DNA of 64,000 bases from Bradyrhizobium oropedii (GCF_020889685.1 NZ_JACMYO010000002.1:1-64000); one strand, 5' to 3'. Numbered from the stretch's first letter, positions 9,259 through 17,776 are shown. Translations and numbers: made by a program. Notes: generated by a model not told the origin, from the letters alone.

Positions 9259-9678
9259 TTAGCTCTTCTTGCGCTTGGTGGTCTTCTTTGCGGCTTTCCT
9301 GACGGTCTTCTTGGCAGCTTTCTTTTTCTTCGCGGCTTTCTTCTTGGTCGCGAAATAGGCCTCGACCTTCTTCGAGGAATGTCCGACCTCGGCCACCGCG
9401 GCCTTGAGCCGGGCAGGGGTCACCTTGAATTTCTTCGACCAGTAGCGGACCTCGTAGGGCTCGCTGATCGCGATCCGTGCGCGGTCCGCGGCCATGTGGC
9501 GCTGTTCTTTGAAAAAGGCCTCCACCTTCTTGGCAGAGTGCCCGACCTTCTTGACGGCGGCCTTGAGCTTCGCCGGCGTGACCTTGAACTTCTTGGACCA
9601 GTACGCAACTTCGTACGACTCGCTCAGCGCAATCAGCGCGCGATCCTGTGCGCCCCGCTTCTTCTTGTTGTCCGCCAT
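9259..9678 (-). CDS. Double DUF3606 domain protein
   Basis: This 139-residue basic protein contains two tandem copies of a DUF3606-like helical unit: ALIALSESYEVAYWSKKFKV then RIAISEPYEVRYWSKKFKV, each followed by TPA(K/R)LKAAV..VGHS(A/S)KKVEA. The C-terminus is a Lys/Ala-rich tail like those of histone-like proteins (KKAAKKKKAAKKTVRKAAKK). The start at 9678 (MADNKKKRG) is chosen because AAGGA lies 7 bases upstream; other in-frame starts at 9693 and 9705 lack a site. The duplicated core plus H1-like tail suggests a nucleic-acid or stress role, which is inference. Confidence 0.82.
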   Translation of the reverse strand: MADNKKKRGAQDRALIALSESYEVAYWSKKFKVTPAKLKAAVKKVGHSAKKVEAFFKEQRHMAADRARIAISEPYEVRYWSKKFKVTPARLKAAVAEVGHSSKKVEAYFATKKKAAKKKKAAKKTVRKAAKKTTKRKKS

Positions 9679-9831
9679 CAGATGATCCTTCATCGAAGAT
9701 TCCACGTTGGAACCTTAGCAGTCCCCGCGCGGTTCGCACAGGCAGCCTGTGCGCGATGGACGATCTGACCGTATCGCGGCTACGATCTAGACGACGGGCA
9801 GCGATGCGGCGAAGTTTTTGGAGATAAGTCC

Positions 9832-10539
9832 ATGCACTATCAGCTCTACTACTGGCCGATGATCCAGGGGCGCGGCGAATATGTCCGCCTCGCGCTCGAG
9901 GATGCGGGCGCAGATTATACCGATGTCGCACGCGGCAAGGGCGGCACAGGCGCCATGATGAAGATGATGGACGCGCACAAGGGCACGCCGCCCTTTGCGC
10001 CGCCGTTCCTCAAGGCCGGCAGTCTCGTGATCGGGCAGACCGCCAACATTCTGCTCTATCTCGGCGCGCGCCACGGCCTGGCACCGAAGGCGGAGGCGGG
10101 AAAGCTCTGGGTGCACCAATTGCAGCTGACCATCGCGGACTTCGTGCTGGAGATCCACGACACCCATCATCCGCTCGGTCCGTCGCTGTACTACGAAGAC
10201 CAGAAGGCGCCGGCGAAGAAGCGCACGGAAGAGTTCTGGAAATCGCGGGTGCCGAAATATCTCGGCTACTTCGAGGACCTGGTCGCGGCGAACGGCGGTT
10301 CGTTCGTCACCGGGCGTCGGCTGACCTACGTCGACCTGTCGCTGTTCCAGATCGTGGAAGGCCTGCGCTACGCATTTCCGAAGCGGATGGCGAGGTACGA
10401 GAAGAAGGTGCCGCGGCTGCTCGCGCTGCGCGATCGTGTTGCCGAGCGGCCGAACATCAAGGCGTATCTGGCGAGCGAACGGCGGATTCCGTTCAACGAG
10501 GAGGGGATCTTCCGGCGCTACAAGGCGCTGGATTTGTAG
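9832..10539 (+). CDS. Glutathione S-transferase family protein
   Basis: This 235-residue protein has a thioredoxin-like N-terminal domain (YQLYYWPMIQGRGEYVRLAL, a sigma-class-like start with the catalytic Tyr region) and a helical C-terminal domain with the family motif FVTGRRLTYVDLSLFQ. The expected cis-Pro/gamma-Glu binding area is LVIGQTANILLYLG. It probably conjugates glutathione to electrophiles, but the substrate cannot be told. The ribosome binding site GGAGATAAG precedes the ATG. It is a single gene followed by a palindromic repeat. Confidence 0.88.
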   Translation: MHYQLYYWPMIQGRGEYVRLALEDAGADYTDVARGKGGTGAMMKMMDAHKGTPPFAPPFLKAGSLVIGQTANILLYLGARHGLAPKAEAGKLWVHQLQLTIADFVLEIHDTHHPLGPSLYYEDQKAPAKKRTEEFWKSRVPKYLGYFEDLVAANGGSFVTGRRLTYVDLSLFQIVEGLRYAFPKRMARYEKKVPRLLALRDRVAERPNIKAYLASERRIPFNEEGIFRRYKALDL

Positions 10540-10544
10540 GTCTC

Positions 10545-10635
10545 GTCATTCCGGGGCGGTCCGCAGGACCGAACCCGGAATCTCGAGGTTACGGCGCGAG
10601 ATTCCGGGTTCACGCTTCGCGTGCCCCGGAATGAC
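10545..10635. repeat. Palindromic intergenic repeat, GTCATTCCGGG family
   Basis: This is the second copy of the family at 1958-2053, with ends GTCATTCCGGGG and CCCCGGAATGAC and inner arms GAATCTCG/CGAGATTC. It lies just behind the glutathione S-transferase gene and ends 11 bases before the stop of the convergent GFA gene. Confidence 0.85.
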
Positions 10636-10645
10636 TGCTCTGCAG

Positions 10646-11005
10646 TCACCGGCTCCGTCCATCCACCGGCGTCATCGCGATCTTCGACAGATCGATGCCG
10701 TCGATGCAACTGACATTGAGCGCCACGATGTCGGCGCCATCGGGCTTGTTGCCGAGCGCGAACACGTCGACGCCGCAATCGACGCAGAGCTGGTGACGGA
10801 TCGCATGGCGGTTGAAGAGATATTCCTTCAGGTTCTCGGCGCCGGCGCGGAGCTGGAAGCTCGACGGCGGCATGAACACGAAGTGCAGGCCCTTCTTGGT
10901 GCAGATCGAGCAGTTGCAGGCGGTCACCATCGCCATGTCGGTGGTGCATTCGAAGCGCACCTGGCCGCAATGGCAGCCGCCCGTGTAGGTCTTGTTCTCT
11001 GCCAT
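10646..11005 (-). CDS. GFA family zinc protein (glutathione-dependent formaldehyde-activating-like)
   Basis: This 119-residue protein shows the GFA/CENP-V zinc ligands: CHCGQVRFE near residue 11, then CNCSICTKKG near 30 and a single Cys/Gly pair later (CVDCGVD). Members bind zinc; a few act on glutathione-formaldehyde adducts, but most are unassigned. It is the second gene of a leftward pair, 9 bases after the methyltransferase-like gene, so the two are probably cotranscribed. Confidence 0.87.
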   Translation of the reverse strand: MAENKTYTGGCHCGQVRFECTTDMAMVTACNCSICTKKGLHFVFMPPSSFQLRAGAENLKEYLFNRHAIRHQLCVDCGVDVFALGNKPDGADIVALNVSCIDGIDLSKIAMTPVDGRSR

Positions 11006-11014
11006 GATGGTTCC

Positions 11015-11689
11015 TCACCACAGTCCGGGCACGAGGCGATAGCGCACCCGTGCCGCATAGTCGGCATAGCCTGACAACCCCGCCACCAGCGTTCGCTCCT
11101 CGATCCGGGTGCGGAACGCGAACATCGCGAAGAACACCGGCGCGAAGGCCAGGCCCCACCAGGAGCCGAGCGTCAGCGGCACGCCGATGAAGAACAGCAT
11201 CACGCTCGCATACATTGGGTGGCGGACCAGCGCGTAGGGCCCGGTTGAGATCACGTGATGGTCGCGCTCGGTCTGCACCTTCACGACCGGCGCGGCGAAC
11301 GAATTGGTGCGGAACACCCACAGGATCAGCGCGGTCGAGGCCAGATATAGCACCAGGCCGAGCACGATCAGCAGCACGCCGGCATTGGCGCCGCCAAACC
11401 GGCGATCGAGCCCCATCGCGACGAACCACAGCACCGCGATGACGAGGAACACCAGCATGAAGCGCTTGTCTTCGGTCGGCTGGCCCTCACGCGCGGTGAG
11501 ACGCATGCGCTCGGCCAAGAGGCCAGGATCGACCTTGGCAAGCCACAGCCCGCAGGCCGGGCCGATCAGCGCCGAGGCGATCAGATAAGCCCAAGCGCCA
11601 GGCCAGTGCAGCGTGCCGGCGAAGGCAAACAGCAGCGCGGCCATGGCGATGACGAAGAAGGCGTTCTGCAGGAGGAGCTTTGCGATCAT
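11015..11689 (-). CDS. Isoprenylcysteine carboxyl methyltransferase-like membrane methyltransferase
   Basis: This 224-residue protein has about five hydrophobic helices and the ICMT/PEMT C-terminal cofactor motif: STGPYALVRHPMYASVMLFF, then the ending RIEERTLVAGLSGYADYAARVRYRLVPGLW. This signature marks SAM-dependent membrane methyltransferases acting on prenylated or lipid substrates; the bacterial substrate is unknown. A CCTCCC (ribosome binding site on the minus strand) precedes the start. It is divergent from the ArsR/AHSA1 pair. Confidence 0.85.
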   Translation of the reverse strand: MIAKLLLQNAFFVIAMAALLFAFAGTLHWPGAWAYLIASALIGPACGLWLAKVDPGLLAERMRLTAREGQPTEDKRFMLVFLVIAVLWFVAMGLDRRFGGANAGVLLIVLGLVLYLASTALILWVFRTNSFAAPVVKVQTERDHHVISTGPYALVRHPMYASVMLFFIGVPLTLGSWWGLAFAPVFFAMFAFRTRIEERTLVAGLSGYADYAARVRYRLVPGLW

Positions 11690-11809
11690 GGGAGGCTCCG
11701 CGATTCCGACAGCGATTATCGCACTGTTTTCCCGGCGAGCATGCGGCCGCGATCATCAACTTTCGGAGCGGGCGAGGTGTTCCTGCGTCGCTGTTGCATT
11801 GCCTCGGTA

Positions 11810-11845
11810 TTGACAGTCATATAAGCAATTGCTTATATATCGGCA
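11810..11845 (+). promoter_or_regulatory. Promoter with leaderless geometry for the ArsR gene
   Basis: TTGACA at 11810-11815 is followed after 17 bases by TTATAT at 11833-11838, or after 18 by TATATA. The expected transcription start 6-7 bases later coincides with the ATG at 11845. No purine-rich ribosome binding site lies before the ATG, which fits a leaderless transcript. Confidence 0.65.
11819..11838. promoter_or_regulatory. Perfect 20-bp palindromic operator for the ArsR regulator
   Basis: ATATAAGCAATTGCTTATAT is a perfect palindrome that fills the spacer and -10 of the promoter of the adjacent ArsR gene. Small winged-helix ArsR repressors typically bind AT-rich dyads like this and repress themselves, so autoregulation is the simple reading. 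Confidence 0.75.
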
Positions 11846-12171
11846 TGACCGCCACCGTGCAGCTGACCAACGTGCTCAAGACCCTCGCGGACCCGACGCG
11901 GCGGGCGGTGTTCGAGCGGATCATCCGGGAAGGCGAGATCGCCGCGACCGGGTTGGTGCAGGGCTCAAAGGTGTCGCAGCCGGCGGTGTCGCAACATCTG
12001 CGCGCGCTGCGCGACGCCGGGCTCGTCGCCGAGCGGCGTGAGGGCCGGCATATCCATTATCGCGTCGCGCCGAAGGGGCTCGGCCCACTGATCGACTGGC
12101 TTGGCCATTACGAGACGTTCTGGGCCGAGCGCTTCGCAAATCTGGAACGGCTGTTGAAGGAGAGTGAGTGA
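11845..12171 (+). CDS. ArsR-family winged-helix repressor
   Basis: This 108-residue regulator contains the ArsR helix-turn-helix: LKTLADPTRRAVFERIIREG, SQPAVSQHLRALRDAGLVAE and the wing RREGRHIHYRV. No metal-binding ELCVCDL-like motif is visible, so it belongs with the non-metal ArsR group that is often paired with AHSA1-domain proteins. The ATG at 11845 lies directly at the predicted transcription start. Its stop overlaps the start of the next gene by one base (TGATG), so translation is coupled. Confidence 0.9.
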   Translation: MTATVQLTNVLKTLADPTRRAVFERIIREGEIAATGLVQGSKVSQPAVSQHLRALRDAGLVAERREGRHIHYRVAPKGLGPLIDWLGHYETFWAERFANLERLLKESE

Positions 12172-12611
12172 TGGGTGAGACGCACGCGATCACGGTGGAG
12201 AAGGTGCTGCCTTATGCTGCCGACAGGATCTGGCGGACGCTGACCACGAGCGACTTGCTGATGAAATGGCTGATGCCGAACGATTTTCAGCCGCGCGTCG
12301 GTCGCCGCTTCAATTTCCGCACCAAGCCGATCGGCGATTGGGACGGCGTCGTGCATTGCGAAGTGCTGGATTGCGATCCGCCGCGGCTGCTGCGCTATTC
12401 CTGGAAGGGCGGCGCCGACACCAATCCGCAATTCGGCTCGAAGCTCGACTCCGTCGTCACCTGGACGCTAACGGCGGTCGAGGGCGGCACGCATGTCCGC
12501 ATGGTGCATGACGGCTTCGTGTTCCCCGGCAACCGCTACGCGTTCGACATGATGAGCCCGGGCTGGGGCAAGATCGTCGATGCGATCGGGCGGGTCGCCG
12601 CGGAAGCCTAA
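12171..12611 (+). CDS. SRPBCC/AHSA1-type ligand-binding protein
   Basis: This 146-residue protein has the Aha1/START-like fold pattern: ITVEKVLPYAADRIWRTLTT, MKWLMPNDFQP, and the C-terminal helix GWGKIVDAIGRVAAE. AHSA1-domain proteins bind hydrophobic ligands and are commonly cotranscribed with an ArsR repressor, as here. AAGGAG lies 8 bases before the ATG at 12171; a GTG directly upstream is less well spaced. The ligand is unknown. Confidence 0.85.
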   Translation: MGETHAITVEKVLPYAADRIWRTLTTSDLLMKWLMPNDFQPRVGRRFNFRTKPIGDWDGVVHCEVLDCDPPRLLRYSWKGGADTNPQFGSKLDSVVTWTLTAVEGGTHVRMVHDGFVFPGNRYAFDMMSPGWGKIVDAIGRVAAEA

Positions 12612-12615
12612 TGGA

Positions 12616-13104
12616 TCACTCGTTGTTGCCGCGGCGAACCGTGATCGAGGCGTCGGTCCTGTTGCGCGTGCATTCGAGATTCAGGCGGCGATAGCGCATC
12701 GTGATGGTGTTGCCGCGCAGGATGCCCATTCGCTTCAAGCAGCGCGAGGTGCCGGTGGTGGCGTCGTCCTTCGGCACGGTGAAGATCAGCGCGGTGGCCG
12801 AGCCGACCAGGTTGAAGAACTCCGGCTTCATCCTGCGATCGGTCTTGGCATAGAGCTCGATCGAATAGTCCTTGCCGCGGCAGCCGAGCGACAATTCCTT
12901 GGCAGCCGGGTGTGTGAGGTATGTGATGTTGGCGGCGCTGAAATTGACCTTCAGCCCGTCGATCTGGCCGGCGAGCTGCTTGGCGATGTCCACGCAGGGA
13001 TCGGCATGCGCGGGCGAGGCGGCGAAGGCGCTCGCCAGCGCGATCAGTGCGGCAGGCAGGGTGGAGCGGATGCTGAAAGAGCGTCGGCGCAACGGTGCTG
13101 TCAC
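12616..13104 (-). CDS. Secreted protein of unknown function
   Basis: This 162-residue protein has a signal peptide (SIRSTLPAALIALASAFAAS, cleavage near AHA-DPC). The mature domain has four cysteines (DPCVD, LGCRGKD, SRCLKRM, LECTRN), suggesting two disulfides. No family was recognised. It converges with the AHSA1 gene with a 4-base gap, and lies upstream of another small leftward secreted gene. Confidence 0.6.
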   Translation of the reverse strand: MTAPLRRRSFSIRSTLPAALIALASAFAASPAHADPCVDIAKQLAGQIDGLKVNFSAANITYLTHPAAKELSLGCRGKDYSIELYAKTDRRMKPEFFNLVGSATALIFTVPKDDATTGTSRCLKRMGILRGNTITMRYRRLNLECTRNRTDASITVRRGNNE

Positions 13105-13179
13105 GAAATACCCCCGCGGTATGGAAATACGCGAAGCTACATGCAGGCTCCCGCGAAGCGCGTCAATATCGCCGCTCCG

Positions 13180-13497
13180 TCAGGACGGGCACTTTCCGTC
13201 CTGCGCCTTGGAGGCCCCGGCGGCCCGACGCTCGCAATCATTGCCATAGGTCTTGCCGTCACAGCCGCACACCGGCTTGAAGATCTTGTTGCAGATCGTC
13301 GGCCGGAACGCGCAGGTGCCGGACTGGTCGGCACGGCCGCAGCTACCGGATTTGAACTGGCAGAATTGGCCGCGACTGCTGCATTGGAGGCCGGCGAGGC
13401 CGCCGCACGGCCTGCCGAGGCGGGCCGCATCGACGCCGCTCGGGAGCGCGATCAACAAGGCCAGCGCCGCAAACCGGATGAAAAGCGCTGTCTTCAT
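13180..13497 (-). CDS. Secreted Kazal-type serine protease inhibitor domain protein
   Basis: This 105-residue protein starts with a signal peptide (ALFIRFAALALLIALPSG, cleavage near VDA-ARL). The C-terminal half carries the Kazal core PVCGCDGKTYGNDCERRAAG with ten cysteines in the mature protein. Kazal domains block serine proteases; in bacteria they are found in a scattered set of proteobacteria. The N-terminal cysteine-rich part (CGGLAGLQCSSRGQFCQF) resembles a second small disulfide domain. Target protease is unknown. Confidence 0.85.
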   Translation of the reverse strand: MKTALFIRFAALALLIALPSGVDAARLGRPCGGLAGLQCSSRGQFCQFKSGSCGRADQSGTCAFRPTICNKIFKPVCGCDGKTYGNDCERRAAGASKAQDGKCPS

Positions 13498-13730
13498 GAA
13501 GGCCTCCTGATGGCTTCCCCGGCCGGTTGGCGGTGTGCTGCGCGTTGTGGCAACCCGAGATTACCGCGGCATGAAACCTAGCACGTGGATTGCCGGTCCC
13601 GCGCATGGCTGGAAGGCAGCCGGCTTCCCTTTCCTTTGCCCGAAAAAGGCTTAGAACGGCTCTACATTGCCGACGGCCCTGCGGCCGGACCGGCCTTTCG
13701 AACCCGACCTGCAAGCCCAAAGAGCAGCTC

Positions 13731-15386
13731 ATGAACGCCCCCTCCGCCTTCCCCGACCAGCAGAAGCCCGTTCCGCCCTACAAGCATACGCCCTTGTTCC
13801 CGCTTGGTGCCGACACCACGCCCTACAAGAAGGTGACGAGCGAGGGCGTCCGGGTCGAGAAGGTCTTGGGCAAGGACATGCTGGTGGTGTCGCGGGAGGC
13901 GCTGCGGGCGCTCTCCGAGGCCGCCTTCGGCGACATCAACCACTACCTGCGGCCGGGCCATCTGAAGCAGCTGCGCTCGATCCTTGAGGACAAGGAAGCC
14001 AGCGACAACGACAAGTTCGTCGCCTTCGACTTCCTGAAGAACGCCAACATTGCGGCCGGCGGCGTGCTGCCGATGTGCCAGGACACCGGCACCGCGATCA
14101 TCATGGGGAAGAAGGGCTGCAACGTCATCACCGATGGCGAGGACGAGGCCGCGCTGTCCGAAGGCGCGCGCGACGCCTATCTGCGCCGCAACCTGCGCTA
14201 CTCGCAGGTCGCTCCGCTGTCGATGTACGAGGAGAAGAACACCGCCAACAACATGCCGGCGCAGTGCGAGATCTACGCCGAGGGCGACGACGCCTACAAG
14301 TTCATGTTCATGGCCAAAGGCGGCGGAAGCGCCAACAAGAGCTTCCTGTTCCAGGCAACGCCCTCGGTGCTGACCAGGGACCGGCTGCTGGCGTTCCTGA
14401 AGGAGAAGGTGCTGACGCTCGGCACCGCGGCGTGCCCGCCGTATCACCTTGCGATCGTGATCGGCGGCACCTCCGCCGAGCTCTGCATGAAGACCGTGAA
14501 ACTTGCCTCGGCGCGCTATCTCGATGCGCTGCCGACCCACGGTTCGCCTGACGGCAATGCGTTCCGCGATCTCGAGATGGAGCAGGAAATCCTCAAGATG
14601 ACGCAGTCGCTCGGCGTCGGCGCGCAGTTCGGCGGCAAGTATTTCTGCCACGACGTGCGCGTGATCCGCATGCCGCGCCATGGCGCCTCGCTGCCGATCG
14701 GGCTCGGCGTCTCCTGCTCGGCTGACCGCCAGGTACTCGGCAAGATCACCAAGGACGGCGTCTATCTCGAGGAGCTCGAGCACAATCCGGCGCAGTATCT
14801 GCCCGCGGTCGAACAGTCGCTCGGCGGCGAGGTCGTCAAGATCGACCTCAACAAGCCGATGAAGGAAATCTTGGCGACGCTGTCGCAATATCCGATCAAG
14901 ACCCGCGTCTCGATGACCGGCACCATGATCGTGGCGCGCGATTCCGCGCATGCCAAGCTGCGCGAGCGGCTGGAGAAGGGCGAACCGCTGCCGGATTATT
15001 TCAAGAACCACCCGGTCTACTACGCCGGTCCCGCCAAGACGCCCGACGGCTACGCCTCCGGCGCATTCGGCCCGACCACCGCGGGACGCATGGATTCCTT
15101 CGTCGACCAGTTCCAGGCCGCCGGCGGCTCGATGGTGATGGTCGCCAAGGGCAATCGCGCGGTCGCGGTGCGCGAAGCCTGCAAGAAGCACGGCGGCTTC
15201 TATCTCGGCTCGATCGGCGGCGCGGCGGCGAACCTCGCCGAGCACTGCATCAAGAAGGTCGAGGTGGTCGAGTATCCCGAGCTCGGCATGGAAGCGATCT
15301 GGCGCATCGAAGTGGTGGACTTTCCGGCCTTCATCATCATCGATGACAAGGGCAACGACTTCTTCAAGGAATTGAATCTGGGTTGA
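13731..15386 (+). CDS. Fumarate hydratase, class I (iron-sulfur)
   Basis: This 551-residue enzyme interconverts fumarate and malate in the TCA cycle. It is the single-chain FumA/FumB type: an alpha part with the cluster cysteine in [13 protein letters not shown] and with [20 protein letters not shown], and a beta part with [24 protein letters not shown] and [31 protein letters not shown] precedes the ATG at 13731; the open frame further upstream is not family-like. The next gene starts on its stop codon. Confidence 0.95.
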   Translation: MNAPSAFPDQQKPVPPYKHTPLFPLGADTTPYKKVTSEGVRVEKVLGKDMLVVSREALRALSEAAFGDINHYLRPGHLKQLRSILEDKEASDNDKFVAFDFLKNANIAAGGVLPMCQDTGTAIIMGKKGCNVITDGEDEAALSEGARDAYLRRNLRYSQVAPLSMYEEKNTANNMPAQCEIYAEGDDAYKFMFMAKGGGSANKSFLFQATPSVLTRDRLLAFLKEKVLTLGTAACPPYHLAIVIGGTSAELCMKTVKLASARYLDALPTHGSPDGNAFRDLEMEQEILKMTQSLGVGAQFGGKYFCHDVRVIRMPRHGASLPIGLGVSCSADRQVLGKITKDGVYLEELEHNPAQYLPAVEQSLGGEVVKIDLNKPMKEILATLSQYPIKTRVSMTGTMIVARDSAHAKLRERLEKGEPLPDYFKNHPVYYAGPAKTPDGYASGAFGPTTAGRMDSFVDQFQAAGGSMVMVAKGNRAVAVREACKKHGGFYLGSIGGAAANLAEHCIKKVEVVEYPELGMEAIWRIEVVDFPAFIIIDDKGNDFFKELNLG

Positions 15387-16081
15387 GGGCGACTGGCCTC
15401 GACGGATTCTCCAAAGGCTGGGTCGCCGTCACCATCGACGGCGACCAGCGTACGATCTCCTTTCACAGCGATATTGCGGATGCGCTGGCGGGTCCGTTCG
15501 ACCGCGCCGGGATCGATATCCCGATCGGCATGACCGATGACGGCGAGCGCGGCTGTGACCGTCTCGCCCGTGAGCGCCTGCGCCCGCACACCTCGCGCGT
15601 CTTCACCGGCGCGCGGCGCTGGCTGTGGCAGGAGTTTGACGATCCCGATCGGGCGAATGAAGAAGCGCTGCGCCGCGGCCAGACCCGCGTCTCGCGCCAG
15701 CTCTGGCATCTCGGGCGGAAGATCATGGAGGTCGACGCGTTCGTGCGTGCGAACACCGCACGCGACATCCGCGAGGTGCATCCCGAACTGGTGTTCCTGC
15801 GGCTGAACGGCGCCACGCCATTGCCGCCAAAGAAGTCGGAGGAGGGCGATGCGCTCCGTCGCGGGTTGCTGAAGCGATCAGGCTTTCGCGAGATTGATCG
15901 TTGGCTCACCGAGGTGCGGATCGGCACCGGCGCGAAACGCGATGACGTGCTGGACGCCTGCGCGGTGGCACTCGCGGCCCATGAACCAAGCGGCTGCGTT
16001 CCCGGAGGACCGCGGCCGCTGGATGCGCATGATCTGCCGATGCAGATCTGGTTCTCGAGCGTTTTCAAGCGAAGCGGATAG
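15383..16081 (+). CDS. DUF429 domain protein
   Basis: This 232-residue protein has the DUF429 pattern: an acidic nuclease-like start ([18 protein letters not shown]), [43 protein letters not shown] and a late [16 protein letters not shown]. The fold is RNase H-like, but activity is not established. Translation would start at a TTG that overlaps the fumarase stop by four bases, implying coupling. The last residues (SSVFKRSG and the stop) are supplied by a dispersed intergenic repeat. Confidence 0.75.
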   Translation: MRATGLDGFSKGWVAVTIDGDQRTISFHSDIADALAGPFDRAGIDIPIGMTDDGERGCDRLARERLRPHTSRVFTGARRWLWQEFDDPDRANEEALRRGQTRVSRQLWHLGRKIMEVDAFVRANTARDIREVHPELVFLRLNGATPLPPKKSEEGDALRRGLLKRSGFREIDRWLTEVRIGTGAKRDDVLDACAVALAAHEPSGCVPGGPRPLDAHDLPMQIWFSSVFKRSG

Positions 16082-16109
16082 CGGTTCGCGCGAAGAAAAC
16101 GCGTCAAGA
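16057..16109. repeat. Dispersed repeat overlapping a gene end
   Basis: This copy of the family seen at 3138-3190 (GAGCGTTTTCAAGCGAAGCG, then GGTTCGCGCGAAGAAAACGCG) begins 25 bases inside the DUF429 gene and provides its final codons and TAG stop at 16079-16081. Confidence 0.85.
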
Positions 16110-16121
16110 GAAGTGGAGGGG

Positions 16122-16421
16122 TTACGCGCGCGTGCCGGTGAAGGGGAAGCTGCCCATCGGGCCGATGCCCATCTCGCCGGAGATGCTGCCGTCGCCTGCG
16201 ACCTTGCCGCTGAATTCGAGCGTCAGCGGCATCGGGTTGGTGATGGAAACCTTCCAGGCGACGTCGTCGCCGTTCACGGTGCCGTCGAAGATTTCGGTGG
16301 AGTTGCCGTCGGCGCCCTGCGTGCCGGTGAGCGTGCCGCCCGAGCTCGAAAGCGACAGCGTCGCCTGGCGATCGCCCATCGGCGTCGTCATCGTGAGATT
16401 CCAGTTTCCGTCCACCGCCAT
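16122..16421 (-). CDS. Small protein with Gly-rich beta-strand repeats, unknown function
   Basis: This 99-residue protein (MAVDGNWNLTMTTPMGDRQA start) looks all-beta, with motifs such as GGTLTGTQGADGNSTEIFDG and GDGSISGEMGIGPMGSFPF at the end. It has no signal sequence. AGGGGAGA precedes the ATG at 16421; longer in-frame starts are Pro/Arg-rich and unlikely. Similar small proteins occur widely in Bradyrhizobium, but no function is known to me. Confidence 0.7.
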   Translation of the reverse strand: MAVDGNWNLTMTTPMGDRQATLSLSSSGGTLTGTQGADGNSTEIFDGTVNGDDVAWKVSITNPMPLTLEFSGKVAGDGSISGEMGIGPMGSFPFTGTRA

Positions 16422-16497
16422 TGATGTCTCCCCTGAAATAAAGCGTGCGCGGGTATAGCCCATCTTGCCGCGCGCGCCTAGTTCGCGGCTGCGGCGA

Positions 16498-17052
16498 TCA
16501 GGCGCGGGCGGCGGCGCGCAGCCGGTTTCCGACCAGGAAGCGGAAGGCGGCATACTGGATCGCAAAGGCGGCGATCTTGGCACCGAGCAGAACCACCGAC
16601 ACGTAGAACGCCCACAGCTTCATGTCGCCGGTCGCTGCGACCGCGATGGTGCCGGCGGCGAGGATGAACATCAGCCCGGCCCAGGCATAGCCGGCGAGGG
16701 TGGCGTATTCCGGAATGGTCTCGGTCACGATCGGCGGCAGATAGCGCAGCATCCAGCCGCGCTTCAGCATGATGGCGCCGATCGCGATGTGGCCGATCGC
16801 GGGCTTCGCCAGCACGAAACGCGGATCGTTGGTGACGAGCGTCGCGCCGCCCAGCACGATCACCAGCCCAAGGCTCGCCCAGGTCATGTAGCCGAGCGCC
16901 TGTCCCTTGACGCGGGCATAGGCCACTTGGGCAATGGCGCCCGCGATCGCAACGCCGGTGGCGATCAGCACGTTGTCGGTGGCGAGATAGACCACCAGGA
17001 ACACGATGGTGGAGAGGAAGTCGCTCGCGAGCCTGGCAAATACACTCTTCAT
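16498..17052 (-). CDS. YciB/IspZ-family inner-membrane protein (septation protein A-like)
   Basis: This 184-residue protein has five to six hydrophobic helices with the family motifs FLSTIVFLVVYLATDN, GHIAIGAIMLKRGWMLRYLPP and FRFLVGNRL. YciB (IspZ) contributes to cell-envelope and division integrity in enterobacteria. Here it is the second gene of a leftward pair, 58 bases after another membrane gene that carries TetR-type operators, so it may not be the housekeeping copy but a regulated paralogue. Confidence 0.85.
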   Translation of the reverse strand: MKSVFARLASDFLSTIVFLVVYLATDNVLIATGVAIAGAIAQVAYARVKGQALGYMTWASLGLVIVLGGATLVTNDPRFVLAKPAIGHIAIGAIMLKRGWMLRYLPPIVTETIPEYATLAGYAWAGLMFILAAGTIAVAATGDMKLWAFYVSVVLLGAKIAAFAIQYAAFRFLVGNRLRAAARA

Positions 17053-17110
17053 CGTCGTGGTTTCCGTTGCCTCGGGTGCGGTGATCGTTCTTGTATTGTG
17101 TCGGCAGCGT

Positions 17111-17698
17111 TCAGTGCGTGGGCAGCGCGCTCGCCGGCGGCACGCTGTCCTTGGCCATGCGATATTGCGGATACCAGCGGGTGAAGCCCACCGCGGCGTT
17201 GCGCGCGGCGAAAGCGATCAGGAGGCCCGTCCACAGCGGCAGGGCCGGCACGTAGAGCACCGCGAGGTTGCCGATCAACATCAATAGCGTCGCGGCGGTC
17301 CACGCGCCGGTGATCAAATAGTTGGCGGTGATGAAGCCGGGCAGCTTCGCGGTCTCGGCATCGACCTGTTCGAGCGCATATTGCCGCGCGAACGGTTGGC
17401 CGATCAGGATCGAGGTGAGCGATACAAGGAGGATGCCGGCATCGACCGCGATCTTCACCGCGATGCCGCTCGCCGTCGCATCGACGAAGGTGAGATAGAA
17501 ACCGACCGCGGTAAACACGATCACCGAGCCGACGCCGAGGATCTTGATGCTGCGGCCGCGCGCGATATCGAATGCAATGACGGCGAGGCAGATCAACGTG
17601 GCGCAGAGCAGGCTTACGGTAGCCGAGGTCACCAGCATCAGCGTAGCGAAGACACCGTAGGGAGCGAGGATCAGGAAGATCGTCATTGGGAGTCTCAT
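17111..17698 (-). CDS. Multi-helix membrane protein cotranscribed with the YciB-like gene
   Basis: This 195-residue protein has about six hydrophobic helices (for example TIFLILAPYGVFATLMLV, AVIAFDIA, VGSVIVFTAVGFYLTFVDA, LWTGLLIAFAARNAAVGF). I do not recognise the family; similar proteins often sit next to YciB/IspZ homologues. The start at 17698 follows the operator at 17705-17723; an in-frame ATG at 17686 is an alternative. The two TetR-type operators upstream suggest it heads a regulated operon with the YciB-like gene. Confidence 0.65.
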   Translation of the reverse strand: MRLPMTIFLILAPYGVFATLMLVTSATVSLLCATLICLAVIAFDIARGRSIKILGVGSVIVFTAVGFYLTFVDATASGIAVKIAVDAGILLVSLTSILIGQPFARQYALEQVDAETAKLPGFITANYLITGAWTAATLLMLIGNLAVLYVPALPLWTGLLIAFAARNAAVGFTRWYPQYRMAKDSVPPASALPTH

Positions 17699-17704
17699 CG
17701 GCTG

Positions 17705-17723
17705 ATCTTTACATCGTAAAGAT
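17705..17723. promoter_or_regulatory. TetR-type operator A
   Basis: ATCTTTACATCGTAAAGAT has 8-bp arms ATCTTTAC/GTAAAGAT around a 3-base centre. It lies immediately upstream of the 17111-17698 gene and is identical over 19 bases to site C at 19408. Confidence 0.85.
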
Positions 17724-17757
17724 AGCCTAGGGGTGGGCAAGGAAAGCGTCAAGCGAA

Positions 17758-17776
17758 ATCTTTACAGTGTCAAAAT
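17758..17776. promoter_or_regulatory. TetR-type operator B (imperfect)
   Basis: ATCTTTACAGTGTCAAAAT keeps the left arm of operator A but has two mismatches in the right arm. Its distance from A (53 bases) matches that between C and D (54 bases) upstream of the carotenoid oxygenase, so the pairs look like copies of one module. Confidence 0.7.
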
